Source: JACQFZ01 sp045810625 | Lineage (GTDB): Bacteria; Pseudomonadota; Gammaproteobacteria; Acidiferrobacterales; Sulfurifustaceae | NCBI GenBank assembly: GCA_045810625.1 | Contig: JBJMVQ010000009.1 | Span: 78,898-142,897, forward strand | Length of the DNA stretch: 64,000 nucleotides | Reading direction: 5' to 3' | Part shown: positions 27,643-37,562 of the stretch, in pieces | How positions within the stretch are numbered: position 1 is the stretch's first letter | Layout: each line of letters begins with the position of its first letter | Notes under the pieces: model-generated | The model's input: the letters and a program-made list of their open reading frames with translations, nothing else | Told to the model about the DNA's origin: nothing | Databases searched by the model: none | Program-made: the position numbers and the translations under genes

Positions 27643-29526
27643 TTACAGCTGATCGGTGTTGATTTTTACGTCCGCCGTCTTGCGTAAGCCCGAACGGTAG
27701 TTCATGTAGTAGTCCGCGCCGCGGCGCTGCACGAGTTGGCGCTTGATGCGTTGCTTCAGCTCGGCATCCGCCGTCGCCGGGTCGATATCCCGCACCGCTT
27801 CGAGCACGTATACCGCGGAGCCCTGCTGCCCGAGATCGACCTCGCCCGCGACGGGCCGATCCTTCGGACGCGCGGCCGCAAACACCGCATCGGCGAGGCG
27901 CTTGTCGACGCCGCCGCTATTCTCCCGCGTGAGCGCCTTTCCGGTCTCCACCTTGGCGCCGCCGCTGCGCGCGATATCCGCGAGCTTGGTGCCCTGTTCG
28001 AGCTGCTTGAGCCACTCCTGTGCCCGCGCACGCGCCTGCTCCGCGGCCCGCCGCTCTTTCAACGTGCGCTCGATCGTCGCGCGGACTTCGGTCAACGGAC
28101 GCACCGCGGATGGCCGGTACTCAACGACGTGCAGCGCCACCAGCGTCTCCGGGTTGATCTCGATCGCGTCGCTGTTGCGCGCGCGGCTGACGACGTCCGG
28201 TTCGAACGCGGCGGTAACCACGCGCGGCTGCGCCGCGATGCCGCTGCCGCCCGATTTGGTGAACCAGTCGCTCGTCTGAACCGTGAGGCCGAGCTCCTTC
28301 GCGGCGGGCTGCAATCCTTCGGAGTGCTCGTACACCAGATTGCGGAAACGCTCCGCGAGCTCGTAGAAACGCTCCTCGCCTTTGCGCTTGCGCAGCTGGT
28401 CGAGCAGCTGAGCGCGGACCGACTCGAACGACTTGCGCTGTTCGGGCTGATAGCTCGTCAGCTTGACGATGTGATAGCCGTACTGCGTGTGAACCGGCGC
28501 GCTCACCTCGCCCGGCTTCAATGCGCGGACCGCCGCGTCCAGCTCGGGCGGCAACGTGCCGGCGACGAGATCGCCGAGGTCGCCGCCGCGGGCGGCTGAG
28601 TCCTTGTCGTCCGATTGTTTTTTCGCCACCGCTGCGAAGTTCGCGCCGCCGCGAAGCTCCTTCGCCAGCGCCTCGGCGCGGGCGCGCGCGGTCTTGTCGG
28701 CGTCGGCATTTGCGCCCGACGGCACCGATATCAGGATATGGCTCGCGCGGCGCTTCTCCGGCGTCACATAACGCGCCGCATCGGCGTTGTACGCCTGCCG
28801 CAGCTCGTCCTCGGTCGGCTGAACCTGCTGGCTCGCATCCGACGCGCGGAGCGTGACGTACTCGACGCGCACCGCCTCGGGCGACCGGAACGATTCCTGA
28901 TTCGCCTGGTAATACTCGTTGATCTCCGCGTCGGAAACGCTGACTTTCGGCAGGAAGGCCTCCGGGCTCACGATCGCATACGAAACGCGGCGTTCCTGCT
29001 TGATGAGTCGTATCAGCGCCGTCACGTCTTCGTCCGTCACGAACGCGGTTTCGCCCAAACCGCGTTGCACCTGCGTCGTGAGATTCTCGCGGCGCAATTG
29101 CGCTTCGAAATCGGACGGGCGCAGGCCCTGCCGGCGCAGGAGCGCCTCGTACATGGTCGAATCGAACCGACCGTCGCGCCGGAAATAGGGAAGATCGTGG
29201 ATCATCTGCGCGAGCCGCGCGTCGCTCATCCGGTAGCCGTGATCCTCGGCATCACGCGTCAGCAGCGACTGCTCGATCATGCTTTCGAGGATCATCTCGT
29301 GCAGCGCACGATTGTCGGCACGGCGCGGATCGATGCCGCGCAGCTCCTCGAGCCGCTGGCGATACGCCTGCTGGCTGATCTCCACGCCGTTCACCTTCGC
29401 TACGGCGACCGAGCTGCCGCGATCGAAGTAGGAGCTGATGCCCCAGAGAATGAACGGGATGGCGACAAACGTCAGGATGAGGGTGGCAATGATGCCTTGC
29501 GTCTTTTCGCGAATCTTGGCGAGCAC
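27643..29526 (-). CDS. ppiD: membrane-anchored periplasmic peptidyl-prolyl isomerase / chaperone
   Basis: A 627-residue PpiD/SurA-type folding factor. A single N-terminal helix (about 13-33) anchors it in the inner membrane; the SurA_N-like chaperone domain follows, then a parvulin domain at about 260-360 (RASHILISVP ... QYGYHIVKL) and a long C-terminal region. Length fits PpiD. In related bacteria it commonly follows lon and the Val/Asp tRNAs; here a 27-kb block lies between them. Confidence 0.92.
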   Translation of the reverse strand: MLAKIREKTQGIIATLILTFVAIPFILWGISSYFDRGSSVAVAKVNGVEISQQAYRQRLEELRGIDPRRADNRALHEMILESMIEQSLLTRDAEDHGYRMSDARLAQMIHDLPYFRRDGRFDSTMYEALLRRQGLRPSDFEAQLRRENLTTQVQRGLGETAFVTDEDVTALIRLIKQERRVSYAIVSPEAFLPKVSVSDAEINEYYQANQESFRSPEAVRVEYVTLRASDASQQVQPTEDELRQAYNADAARYVTPEKRRASHILISVPSGANADADKTARARAEALAKELRGGANFAAVAKKQSDDKDSAARGGDLGDLVAGTLPPELDAAVRALKPGEVSAPVHTQYGYHIVKLTSYQPEQRKSFESVRAQLLDQLRKRKGEERFYELAERFRNLVYEHSEGLQPAAKELGLTVQTSDWFTKSGGSGIAAQPRVVTAAFEPDVVSRARNSDAIEINPETLVALHVVEYRPSAVRPLTEVRATIERTLKERRAAEQARARAQEWLKQLEQGTKLADIARSGGAKVETGKALTRENSGGVDKRLADAVFAAARPKDRPVAGEVDLGQQGSAVYVLEAVRDIDPATADAELKQRIKRQLVQRRGADYYMNYRSGLRKTADVKINTDQL

Positions 29527-29731
29527 GAGACTACCTTGGCGAATGTGGTAAAGAGGAATTCCCTATATATAGAGGCGGAGCCAGGAACGCTCACCTCCTT
29601 TCTATTCAGCGGCGGGCTCGGCGAAGCGCGAACTGACGCGGGGTCAGCTGGAACCGCGCCGTGCCTTCACCGCCACGTTTCGCGGGTCATTTTATGCGGT
29701 CGCCTGCGACAACACCACTCTCGGGCGCGTA

Positions 29732-31348
29732 TCAGCAGCTTGTCGTGCTACCGGTTACCGAGCAAGGGTCGCTGACGGCTTTGTGATCGAATTCGCAGCT
29801 CAGCCCGGTACGGCCGATCTTCCGGCGGACCTCGTCGAGCGACAAGCGGTAGTAAACCGGACGGTTGTGGGCGCAGGCGTGCGGGTTGGCGGTCTGCCGC
29901 CACGCCGCGATCAGGCGATCCTGCTGTTCCGGCGCGAGTACGGCGCCGGCTTTGACCGCGGAAAGGCAGGACAGCGCCTGCAGCAAGTCCTCGCGCCCGC
30001 CGCGGACGCGCGCCAGCAGCTGAGTGAAGATGCGCGCCGAGTCCCGCACCGGAACGATTTCGGGGATGGCGCGCAGCGCCACCACGGACGGACCGAACGG
30101 CTCGATCGTGAAGCCGCAGGCGGCGAGCGCCTCGGTCTGCGCGTCCACGAACGCACGCTCCTCGTCGGTCAAGGTGACCACCTGCGGCGCCACCAGCTCG
30201 CGCCGCCCGACCTTTCCGGTGCGCAAGCGCTCGTAGAACACACACTCCTCGGCGGCGTGCTGATCGAGGAGATAAAGATGCCCGTCATGAAGCGTGAGCA
30301 AGAACGTCTCCTCGACCTGGCCGAGCAGCTGGAAGCTCGGCGCAGCGTCGTACCCCGCCGCCTCCTCCGCCGCCCGCAGCGACAGCACGCCGAGCACGCG
30401 CTTGCGACGCCGGACGGCGTGGCGCACGCGTTCGTAAACCTCGAACGGACGCCGGAATCGTACTTCGGTTTTCGCCGGATGCACGTTCACGTCGACCTCA
30501 CGCGGATCGATCTCGACAAACAGCGCGACGAGCGCGTTGCCGGTTTGGAGACCTTCGGCGACCGCGCGTTGCAGCATGGCGTCTCGCACCGGGCGGCGGT
30601 TCACGTAGAGATAAACACGCCGCTGGCCGGCGTCGTCTGCAGCCGCGAAGCCCCAGACGCGGCCCCACGCACCGACCTCGTCGAATTCCTCCAGCTGCGA
30701 CGCCGCTTGCTGGCCGAACACGGCCGTGAGCCGTTCCTGCGGCGTGGCCGGCGGAAAGCTATAGACCTCGCGGCCGTCCATCGTGAGCGCGAAATGCTTC
30801 TCGGGAAACGCGACGGCGAACGTCGTAAAGACACGCAGCAGATGGCCGTACTCGGTCTTTAGTCCGCGCAGGAATTTCTGCCGCGCCGGCGTGTTGTAGA
30901 ACAGGTCCCACATCTCGAAGCGCGTACCGATGGGAGCGCCGGCTTCGCCCAGCGAGACGATGCGTCCGCCTTCGATGCGCGCCTCGGTGCCGAGCAGCGT
31001 GTCGCGCGTGCGCGTCAACAGGCGCACCCGCGCGACCGAGGCGATGCTCGCGAGCGCTTCGCCGCGAAAGCCGAACGAACGCACCGTCGGAAGATCCTCG
31101 GCCGATCCGATCTTGCTCGTGGCGAAACGCTCGAAAGCAAGCGGCACTTCCGGCGCGGTGATGCCGCCGCCGTCGTCGGTAACGCGGATCAGCCGCCGTC
31201 CGCCTTCCTGTATCTCCACGCGCACGGTTTGCGACCCGGCGTCGAGCGCGTTCTCGATCAGCTCCTTGAGCACGCTTGCCGGCCGCTCGACCACTTCGCC
31301 GGCGGCGATGCGCTGCTGGACCTCGGGCGATAAGACGCGAATGCTCAT
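29732..31348 (-). CDS. mutL: DNA mismatch repair protein MutL with endonuclease motif
   Basis: A 538-residue GHKL ATPase. ATP-binding motifs ELIENALDAG, DDGGGI and GFRGEAL are intact. The C-terminal domain carries the metal-dependent nuclease motif DQHA(x)2E(x)4E at 362-373, with the companion C-x-H-x-R-P element at 492-497 (CAHNRP, where CPHGRP is usual). This indicates MutH-independent strand nicking, unlike E. coli MutL. About 25 weakly conserved residues trail the last motif. It starts three bases after the lipoprotein gene, in an operon headed by mutS. Confidence 0.95.
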   Translation of the reverse strand: MSIRVLSPEVQQRIAAGEVVERPASVLKELIENALDAGSQTVRVEIQEGGRRLIRVTDDGGGITAPEVPLAFERFATSKIGSAEDLPTVRSFGFRGEALASIASVARVRLLTRTRDTLLGTEARIEGGRIVSLGEAGAPIGTRFEMWDLFYNTPARQKFLRGLKTEYGHLLRVFTTFAVAFPEKHFALTMDGREVYSFPPATPQERLTAVFGQQAASQLEEFDEVGAWGRVWGFAAADDAGQRRVYLYVNRRPVRDAMLQRAVAEGLQTGNALVALFVEIDPREVDVNVHPAKTEVRFRRPFEVYERVRHAVRRRKRVLGVLSLRAAEEAAGYDAAPSFQLLGQVEETFLLTLHDGHLYLLDQHAAEECVFYERLRTGKVGRRELVAPQVVTLTDEERAFVDAQTEALAACGFTIEPFGPSVVALRAIPEIVPVRDSARIFTQLLARVRGGREDLLQALSCLSAVKAGAVLAPEQQDRLIAAWRQTANPHACAHNRPVYYRLSLDEVRRKIGRTGLSCEFDHKAVSDPCSVTGSTTSC

Positions 31349-31351
31349 TGA

Positions 31352-32176
31352 TTACTTCGTTGTTATCGAAACCCGAATGTCGCGTACGAGACCTTTGCAG
31401 GTCTCCGTGGTCAACGAGCCACCATCGCATTTGATCTTGATTTGCGTCGTTTGATTCTTGGGGACGACGACGAATCCGGTATCCGTGCCATTGGCCGCCG
31501 CCCTCGCCTGCTTGCTCTTTTTCGCACCAGGATCCGCGGGCTCGGCATAAGCGATGAAGGGGTTACACTTGCACTTCGATTCGGCGGTGAAATTCACCGT
31601 CATATCGCCGTTGGTCAATCGGTTGGAGATCACCTTTACTACGTGCTCTTTACCGTTCGGCGTGATGCAGCTGTTGCCTCCGGGCAGGCCCGGCGCCGAT
31701 GCTTCCGGTGTCGCATCCACCGCTACCGACTCCCGCGCCGGTGTCTTCGCTTCTTTTCCGGTGGAGAACCGGTAGGAAAACTTGCATTTACCCTCCGCCG
31801 TCGACGGAGCGCAGGTGAAAATTATTCTGATCTTCATCCTCGCCGTCATCGGAAAAGCGGTGACGTTGCCGACGCCGCTTTCCACGTCGTATCGCGAAAT
31901 CGTGCGCGCGGCCGCGCCGCCCACGTCTTCGGCGACGTTGACGTTCACCTTGCAAACACCGTTGTTGGTCACCTCGAGCGTGCCGACGGTGGAATCGACA
32001 TTCGAATAGTTGACGATGAATGGCTCCGCGCCGCAATTGAGTTCTTTCGCATCCGGATTCCGAACAGCACTTCCATCCGCGGCCGGATCGAGCCGGGCAC
32101 CTTCGTTAAAGTCGATCTTCTTGTCGCACGCGACCACGACCAGAGACAGCAGCACCACCACACACAGATTTTTCAC
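31352..32176 (-). CDS. Cys-rich predicted lipoprotein of unknown function
   Basis: A 274-residue protein not recognised as a named family. The GTG at 32176 is preferred because GGAGAG precedes it and it gives a compact signal peptide ending in the lipobox VVVAC; another GTG nine codons upstream is possible. The mature part has about ten cysteines in two loosely similar halves, each with short CK/KC pairs (VCKVN, GKCKF, KCKCN), suggesting disulfide-bonded beta-rich domains in the envelope. A Pro/Ala linker lies near the middle. It sits between mutS and mutL and nearly abuts mutL, an odd place for an envelope protein. Confidence 0.75.
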   Translation of the reverse strand: MKNLCVVVLLSLVVVACDKKIDFNEGARLDPAADGSAVRNPDAKELNCGAEPFIVNYSNVDSTVGTLEVTNNGVCKVNVNVAEDVGGAAARTISRYDVESGVGNVTAFPMTARMKIRIIFTCAPSTAEGKCKFSYRFSTGKEAKTPARESVAVDATPEASAPGLPGGNSCITPNGKEHVVKVISNRLTNGDMTVNFTAESKCKCNPFIAYAEPADPGAKKSKQARAAANGTDTGFVVVPKNQTTQIKIKCDGGSLTTETCKGLVRDIRVSITTK

Positions 32177-32284
32177 CGTTTGCTCTCCATTTCTGTTATG
32201 CACGGTTCTTCTTCGCTATCGCGGCCCATCACGCCGCATGATCTTTCCCCGGTTCGCCGGTCTGCATCGACGAGATGTGGATCC

Positions 32285-34939
32285 TCAGCGCACGCGTTCC
32301 CGCTTTCGGGCAATGGACACCGTTACCGCGTCGGTCGTGCGTTGGTCGGGTTTGTCCCCGGTGTGGGATACGAGCGCTTTGAGCTCGGCCAAGAGCTGTA
32401 GCGCTTCGATCGGCGTCGTGTGCAACGGATCGGTCTGACGCAGGCGCGCGAGCAGCGTCTCCTGCCGCTCGTACGCGCGATCGGGTTCGCGTGCAGGTAG
32501 ACTCGTTCGTCCGTCGCTCGAATCTTTACGTTCCCATTCCTTCAGCAAGGTCGCGGCGCGCTCCACCACGGGCGCCGGCAACCCCGCGAGCTGCGCGACG
32601 TAGATGCCGTAACTCTTCTCGGTCGCGCCCGGCATGACTTTGTATAAGAAAGTCACTTCGTCGCGATCCTCGCGCACCGCGAGATGCGCGTTCGCGATCG
32701 TCGGAATGCGCTCGGCGAGCGCGGCGAGCTGGTGATAGTGCGTCGTGAACAATGTCTTCGCGCCCACGGTTTGCGCCAGCGCTTCCGCCACGGCCTGCGC
32801 GATCGCCTGTCCGTCCGCGCTCCCCGTGCCGCGGCCGACTTCGTCGAGTATCACAAGGCTGCGCCGGGTCGCATAGCGCAGGATGTTGGCGGTTTCCATC
32901 ATTTCGACCATGAAGGTCGACAGCCCGCGGGCGAGAAAATCGGCGGCGCCGACGCGCGTGAAAATCCGATCGACCGCGCCGATGCTCGCGCGCTGCGCGG
33001 GCACGAAGCTGCCTGTTTGCGCGAGCAGCACGAGCACGGCGGCCTGGCGTACGTACGTGCTCTTGCCCGCGGCATTGGGACCCGTCAACAGCAGGAAGCG
33101 CCTGGCTTCGTCGAAGTGCAGGTCGTTCGGAACGAAATTGTTCGTCAACGCTTCGACGACCGGATGCCGGCCCTCGTAGATCGCGATGCGATCGTCGTCC
33201 GAGATCTCCGGTCGAATCCAACCCTTGCGTGCCGCGACGTGCGCGAGGGCGGCAAGCACATCGAGCGTGCCGAGCACTTCCGCGGTGTGGCGCAGCCGCC
33301 CGGCCTGGCTCGCGATGCGGTCGCGCAAGCCGACGAACAATTCGTACTCCAGATCTTTCGCGCGTTCCGCCGCCGATAGCGTCTTCGCTTCGAACTGCCG
33401 GAGCGCCTCCGTCATGAAACGCTCGGCGTTCACCAGCGTCTGGCGGCGCTGGTAGTCGGGTGGGACCGAGCGCAGATACGACTTCGTCACCTCGATGTAA
33501 TAACCGTGGATCTTGTTGAAACCCACTTTCAGGTTGGGGATGCGGCTGCGCTCGCGCTCGCGCGATTCAAACTCGGCCAGCCAGCCGCTCGCGTCGTGTT
33601 GCAGCGTCTGCAGCTCGTCCAACTCGGCCGATACGCCGGCGCGGATCAGGCCGCCGTCGCGCGGCAGCGCGCGCGGCTCATCGACAAGCACGCGTGCGAT
33701 GTCGGCGTGCAGATCCGCGAGCGTATCGAGCCGGTCGTGCAGCTCGCGCAAGAGCGGCGCGCGGGCGGTGCCGAGCAGCTCACGCAACCGCGGTAGCGGA
33801 GCAATCGAGGCGCGCAGCCGCGCGAGGTCGCGGGGATTGGCGATGGCGGACGTCACACGCGACGTCAGGCGTTCGATGTCGAGGATTCCGGCGAGCGTTT
33901 CGCGCAGCTCCTCGCGGCTGCGATGATGCTCCACGAGCTCCGCGACCGCCTCTTGGCGCGCTTCGATGGCAGCGACGCGACGCAGTGGATGCAGTAACCA
34001 CTGCTGCAAACGCCGCCGACCCATGCTGGTGGCCGCATGATCGAGAACCGCGAACAACGTGCCCTCGGCAGTGCCCTGGAACAGGTTCTCCACCAGCTCG
34101 AGATTGCGCTGCGTCTGCGCGTCCAGGCACACGAACTCGTCGTTCGCGTACGGTCTGGGCGGCTGTAAATGGGGCAGGAACGCCATTTGGGTTTCCTGTA
34201 GGTACGCAAGCAGCGCGCCGGCGGCGCGAACCGCGCTCGGCGTCGACAGCTTGAGCGGCTCGATCGCCTCCCGTCCAAAGTGCTCGGTGAGCCGCGCCAG
34301 CGACGCCTGTCCCTCGAACGCGTCGGCCGGCCGCTCCGCGGTGAACGGGCGATATAGCGGCAGCGCATCGACTCGCTCTCCCGTCGGCAGCAGAATCTCT
34401 TCGGGCCGCAATCGCATGAGCGTCGCCGGCAGCTCCGCCCGATCGAGGTCGGTCACGAGAAATTCGCCGGTCGCGAGGCGCACGAATGCGAGGCCGACGC
34501 GTGCGTCCTCGAAACGGAGCGCGGCGACCGCGCCTTCCTGGCGTTCGGACTCGTAGAACGTGCCGGGCGTGACGACGCGGACCACCTCGCGCTCGATCAA
34601 CCCGCGGCCCTTGGCGGGGCCCTGCATCTGCTCGCAAATCGCGACCTTGTGGCCCTTCTCGACGAGGCGCGCCAGGTAGAAATCGAGCCGGTGGTGCGGC
34701 ACGCCGCACATGGGGACGCGCTCGCGATCTTTGCCTTGGGGGCGGGTGGTGAGAACGATGTCGAGCGCCCGTGCGGCCTGCACGGCGTCGTCGTAGAACA
34801 GCTCGTAGAAGTCACCGAAGCGGTAGAACAGCAAGGCGTCCCGGTATTTCTCCTTCACCCGGGCGTACTGTTCCATCATGTCGATCTCGGACGCGCGCGG
34901 CGCGCGCCCGGCGTTGATCTTATTTTCTCCCCTGCCCAC
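32285..34939 (-). CDS. mutS: DNA mismatch recognition protein MutS
   Basis: An 884-residue mismatch sensor. The N-terminal mismatch-binding motif is GDFYELF, Walker A is TGPNAAGKST, and the downstream DEVGRGT and TTHYH motifs of the ABC-like ATPase are intact. The longest frame starts at GTG 34939 with GGAGTAG close by; the alternative ATG pair at 34879/34876 would shorten the conserved N-terminus (E. coli has about 12 residues before the equivalent MM). It leads the mutS - lipoprotein - mutL operon. Confidence 0.95.
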   Translation of the reverse strand: MGRGENKINAGRAPRASEIDMMEQYARVKEKYRDALLFYRFGDFYELFYDDAVQAARALDIVLTTRPQGKDRERVPMCGVPHHRLDFYLARLVEKGHKVAICEQMQGPAKGRGLIEREVVRVVTPGTFYESERQEGAVAALRFEDARVGLAFVRLATGEFLVTDLDRAELPATLMRLRPEEILLPTGERVDALPLYRPFTAERPADAFEGQASLARLTEHFGREAIEPLKLSTPSAVRAAGALLAYLQETQMAFLPHLQPPRPYANDEFVCLDAQTQRNLELVENLFQGTAEGTLFAVLDHAATSMGRRRLQQWLLHPLRRVAAIEARQEAVAELVEHHRSREELRETLAGILDIERLTSRVTSAIANPRDLARLRASIAPLPRLRELLGTARAPLLRELHDRLDTLADLHADIARVLVDEPRALPRDGGLIRAGVSAELDELQTLQHDASGWLAEFESRERERSRIPNLKVGFNKIHGYYIEVTKSYLRSVPPDYQRRQTLVNAERFMTEALRQFEAKTLSAAERAKDLEYELFVGLRDRIASQAGRLRHTAEVLGTLDVLAALAHVAARKGWIRPEISDDDRIAIYEGRHPVVEALTNNFVPNDLHFDEARRFLLLTGPNAAGKSTYVRQAAVLVLLAQTGSFVPAQRASIGAVDRIFTRVGAADFLARGLSTFMVEMMETANILRYATRRSLVILDEVGRGTGSADGQAIAQAVAEALAQTVGAKTLFTTHYHQLAALAERIPTIANAHLAVREDRDEVTFLYKVMPGATEKSYGIYVAQLAGLPAPVVERAATLLKEWERKDSSDGRTSLPAREPDRAYERQETLLARLRQTDPLHTTPIEALQLLAELKALVSHTGDKPDQRTTDAVTVSIARKRERVR

Positions 34940-35124
34940 CTACTCCGCCGTCAGCCGGTGTGCCCGACGTAGTGTGCCATAGATACCGAGAAGCATCCAG
35001 GCATTCAACGGTCAAACGCGTCGGCTCGTGCGTCGGCAAGATCGCGAATCGGCATCACGCGCGACTAAAGGCGCGATAGTTCGTTCGGCCGCAGTCGCGA
35101 CGCAAGACGCTCGACCGATAACGG

Positions 35125-35170
35125 AAAAAGAAAAGGCGAGATGAGACATATCGTGACGAATCATCTCGCC
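35125..35170 (-). terminator. rho-independent terminator downstream of the TRAP binding protein
   Basis: On the minus strand a 10-bp stem (GGCGAGATGA / TCATCTCGCC) with a 16-base loop is followed by TTTTCTTTTT, 39 bases past the binding-protein stop codon. It separates this gene from mutS. Confidence 0.8.
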
Positions 35171-35208
35171 CATGGATTGCCGAGAGAATACGTGCCGTTC
35201 TCGGCAGA

Positions 35209-36306
35209 CTACGTCCGATCGACGGTGCCCATGAAGTTGTCGTACGTGTTCTCGCAGACGCGGAACCATAAGGTCTGATCCTTGCGGAATTTCTCCACGG
35301 CGTCGTAGACCTTCTTGAAGGCCGCGTTGGTCGCCGACGTCTCCTTGTAAAGCTCGACGGACGCCTTGTAGCACGCCTCCATCACCGCCTTCGGGAACGC
35401 CCGCAGCTGCGTGCCGCTCGCGACTAACCGGCGCAGCGCCGCCGGGTTTTGGGCGTCGTATTTCGACACCATCCAGGTGTTCGCATACTCGCAGGCGACC
35501 TCGAGCGCCGCCTTGTACTCGGCCGGCAGGCTTTCCCACTGTTTCCTATTGACGAACAGGTGCAGCGCCGCGCCGCCTTCCCACCAGCCCGGGTAGTAGT
35601 AGTACTTGGCGACTTTGTGGAACCCGAGCTTCTCATCGTCGTAAGGACCGACCCATTCGGCGGCGTCGAGTGTGCCGCGTTCGAGCGCGGGATAGATATC
35701 GCTGCCGGCCAGCTGCTGCGGCACGACGCCGAGCTTGAGGAGCACCTTGCCGGCGAACCCCCCGATGCGAAACTTAAGGCCCTGGAGGTCGGCGGCGGTC
35801 TTGATCTCCTTACGGTACCAGCCGCCCATCTGCGCGCCGGTGTTGCCCGCCAGGATCGCGTGCACGTTGTAGCCCTTATAGAAGTCGTTCAGCATCTCGT
35901 TGCCGCCGCCATGAATCCACCAGGCGTTGAACTGGCGGCAGTTGAAGCCGAAAGGAATGGCGGTGCCGAAAGCGAAGGTAGGGTCCTTGCCGACGTAGTA
36001 ATAGCTCGCCGAATAACCGCACTCCACCGTTCCATTCTGTACCGCGTCGAGTACTTGCAGGCCGGGTACTATTTCGCCGCCCGCAAACACGCGAATCTGA
36101 AACTTACCCCCGGTCAACTCGTCCACGCGCTTGGCGATAACTTCGCTGGCCGCGTAAATCGTGTCCAAACTCTTCGGGTAGCTCGACGACAACCGCCACC
36201 GCACATTCGGCAGCTTGTCTACATCCGCCGCCAAGGTCTGTTGTGCAATGGCCTGGCCGGCAACAACGCCGACACTCGCTTTGGCAATGAACGAACGACG
36301 ATCCAC
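35209..36306 (-). CDS. TRAP transporter solute-binding protein (DctP/TakP type), orphan
   Basis: A 365-residue periplasmic binding protein. The N-terminus DRRSFIAKA is a twin-arginine-type export signal. The body matches the TakP branch of DctP-family proteins, which bind 2-oxo acids (GNTGAQMGGW, LKFRIGGFAGKV, EWVGPYDDEKLGF, and the conserved Arg that pairs with a ligand carboxylate). The DctQ and DctM membrane subunits are absent on both sides, so it must share a transporter encoded elsewhere. It has its own terminator. Confidence 0.92.
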   Translation of the reverse strand: MDRRSFIAKASVGVVAGQAIAQQTLAADVDKLPNVRWRLSSSYPKSLDTIYAASEVIAKRVDELTGGKFQIRVFAGGEIVPGLQVLDAVQNGTVECGYSASYYYVGKDPTFAFGTAIPFGFNCRQFNAWWIHGGGNEMLNDFYKGYNVHAILAGNTGAQMGGWYRKEIKTAADLQGLKFRIGGFAGKVLLKLGVVPQQLAGSDIYPALERGTLDAAEWVGPYDDEKLGFHKVAKYYYYPGWWEGGAALHLFVNRKQWESLPAEYKAALEVACEYANTWMVSKYDAQNPAALRRLVASGTQLRAFPKAVMEACYKASVELYKETSATNAAFKKVYDAVEKFRKDQTLWFRVCENTYDNFMGTVDRT

Positions 36307-36388
36307 GGGCTCCTCCTTATTCTCTTCGTTACGAGGGACGAACCATTCGGCTTGCCCGAGCGATTATGCCGACGCCAGGCGCACGCCA

Positions 36389-37245
36389 TCAACGAACTAA
36401 AAAACGCGCTATACGATCGCGCTCACGTGTATGGGGTGGCGACGAAAGGTCGTTCGGCCGATCCCGGAAGTACCTCGCGTCCGCCTCCTGCGGCGAAAGA
36501 AATGTAATTTCGCGGAAACCCGTTTGCTTCAGCTTGGCCTCGACTGCTTCAAGCTCAAAGAAGCTCAGCCACGGTTCGCCGACCGCGGCGGCACGTTCGA
36601 GAAGCAAGGACGACGACTTTCCGGGAGACGCGAACGTGAGCACGATCTCACTGCCCGCTGGAAACCTGGCAACGGACTGAAGCACCCCGTCGATAGCGTC
36701 TTCGCTCAAATACATGGCGACACCGAGCCGGGAGAAGAAGGTCGGCTCCGCCGACGACACGTGATCCGAAGCAGGCCATCGCCGAGCGACTCGTGATCGA
36801 AGTCTATGCCGGCAAAAACCAGGTTCTCGGGTAACTCCATAGCCGCGGCCGCGACCGATGCGCGCTTCACGGATTGGGTTCCCGAGTGATCGACTTCGAA
36901 TATCTTCAGGGGGCGTGCTCAAGCGGGCTGGCGAAGCGCGAAGGTATCGAAACCTGCGCCGAGCAGGACATACTGTGTAACACCGCGACGCACCGCGGCC
37001 GCCAACCGGTCTTCGGCAAAGCGGGAACGAAGCACGACGTGCACACGCAACGCCCGCGCCTCCGCCTTTCGGTAGTCGGCTGCGGTTTCCCGGATGCGTT
37101 GCAGAGCCGCCGGTCCGAGCAGCGGAACCGCCACGGGACCTTCGAGAACCCTCGGCGGAGCATCGAGCAGCTGATGTGCCGCACGTAGATACGCCGTCGC
37201 GAGCGCCGTTCGACTCGCCCTCTCGACGCTCGGTGGATGGAGCAC
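36389..37245 (-). pseudogene. broken LCM-type SAM-dependent methyltransferase
   Basis: Three pieces together spell a protein of the leucine-carboxyl-methyltransferase-like family (PF04072 type). The N-terminal piece from ATG 37245 carries SRFAEDRLAAAV and YVLLGAGFDTFA, then meets an in-frame TGA at about 36919 (RQPA-stop). Translation in the same frame resumes with RPLKIFEVDH and continues to about 36780. A frameshift then moves the reading frame, and the C-terminal piece EPTFFSRLGVAMYLSEDAI runs to 36389. One nonsense codon plus one frameshift make an active product very unlikely. The longest intact frame (to 37264) is only correct in its last third. Confidence 0.85.
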
Positions 37246-37264
37246 GATCGGATCCGTCGCTCAT

Positions 37265-37562
37265 GTGCCGTTTACCCGCGGCGCGATAAGTAGGCCGTCA
37301 TCCCGTCTCAGAGAAATCGCGAATCGCGCCTGGCTCGTTCTGTTCTGCATGACACTTTACCGCCTTCTACCGCGCGAGAGTCAAGGGATAGGGAAGAGAC
37401 CGCTTGGGTTACACGGACGGCTCGCCCGAAGCAACGGCGATAAAGACGGCCGCGGGCCGGAGCGATCTACATGGAGGGACTGGAAGTGCGCGGGCGGAGG
37501 AGCCGCGAGACCCGGCCTCGGTTAATCGGCCGACCGAGCACGGCGGAGCAACGCTGCGGTCG
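37265..37562. other. non-coding gap between pseudogene and antiporter
   Basis: About 300 bases downstream of the antiporter gene. I see no convincing coding frame, terminator or repeat. This gap and the adjoining pseudogene look like a decayed edge of the secondary-metabolite region. Confidence 0.5.

Noticed and set aside
36917..36919. In-frame TGA read as selenocysteine
   Set aside because: The family has no catalytic Cys there, and a frameshift further on disables the gene anyway.
36389..37264. Intact 291-residue minus-strand gene
   Set aside because: Only its last third matches the methyltransferase family; the first two thirds are Arg/Ser-rich out-of-frame sequence. Called a pseudogene instead.
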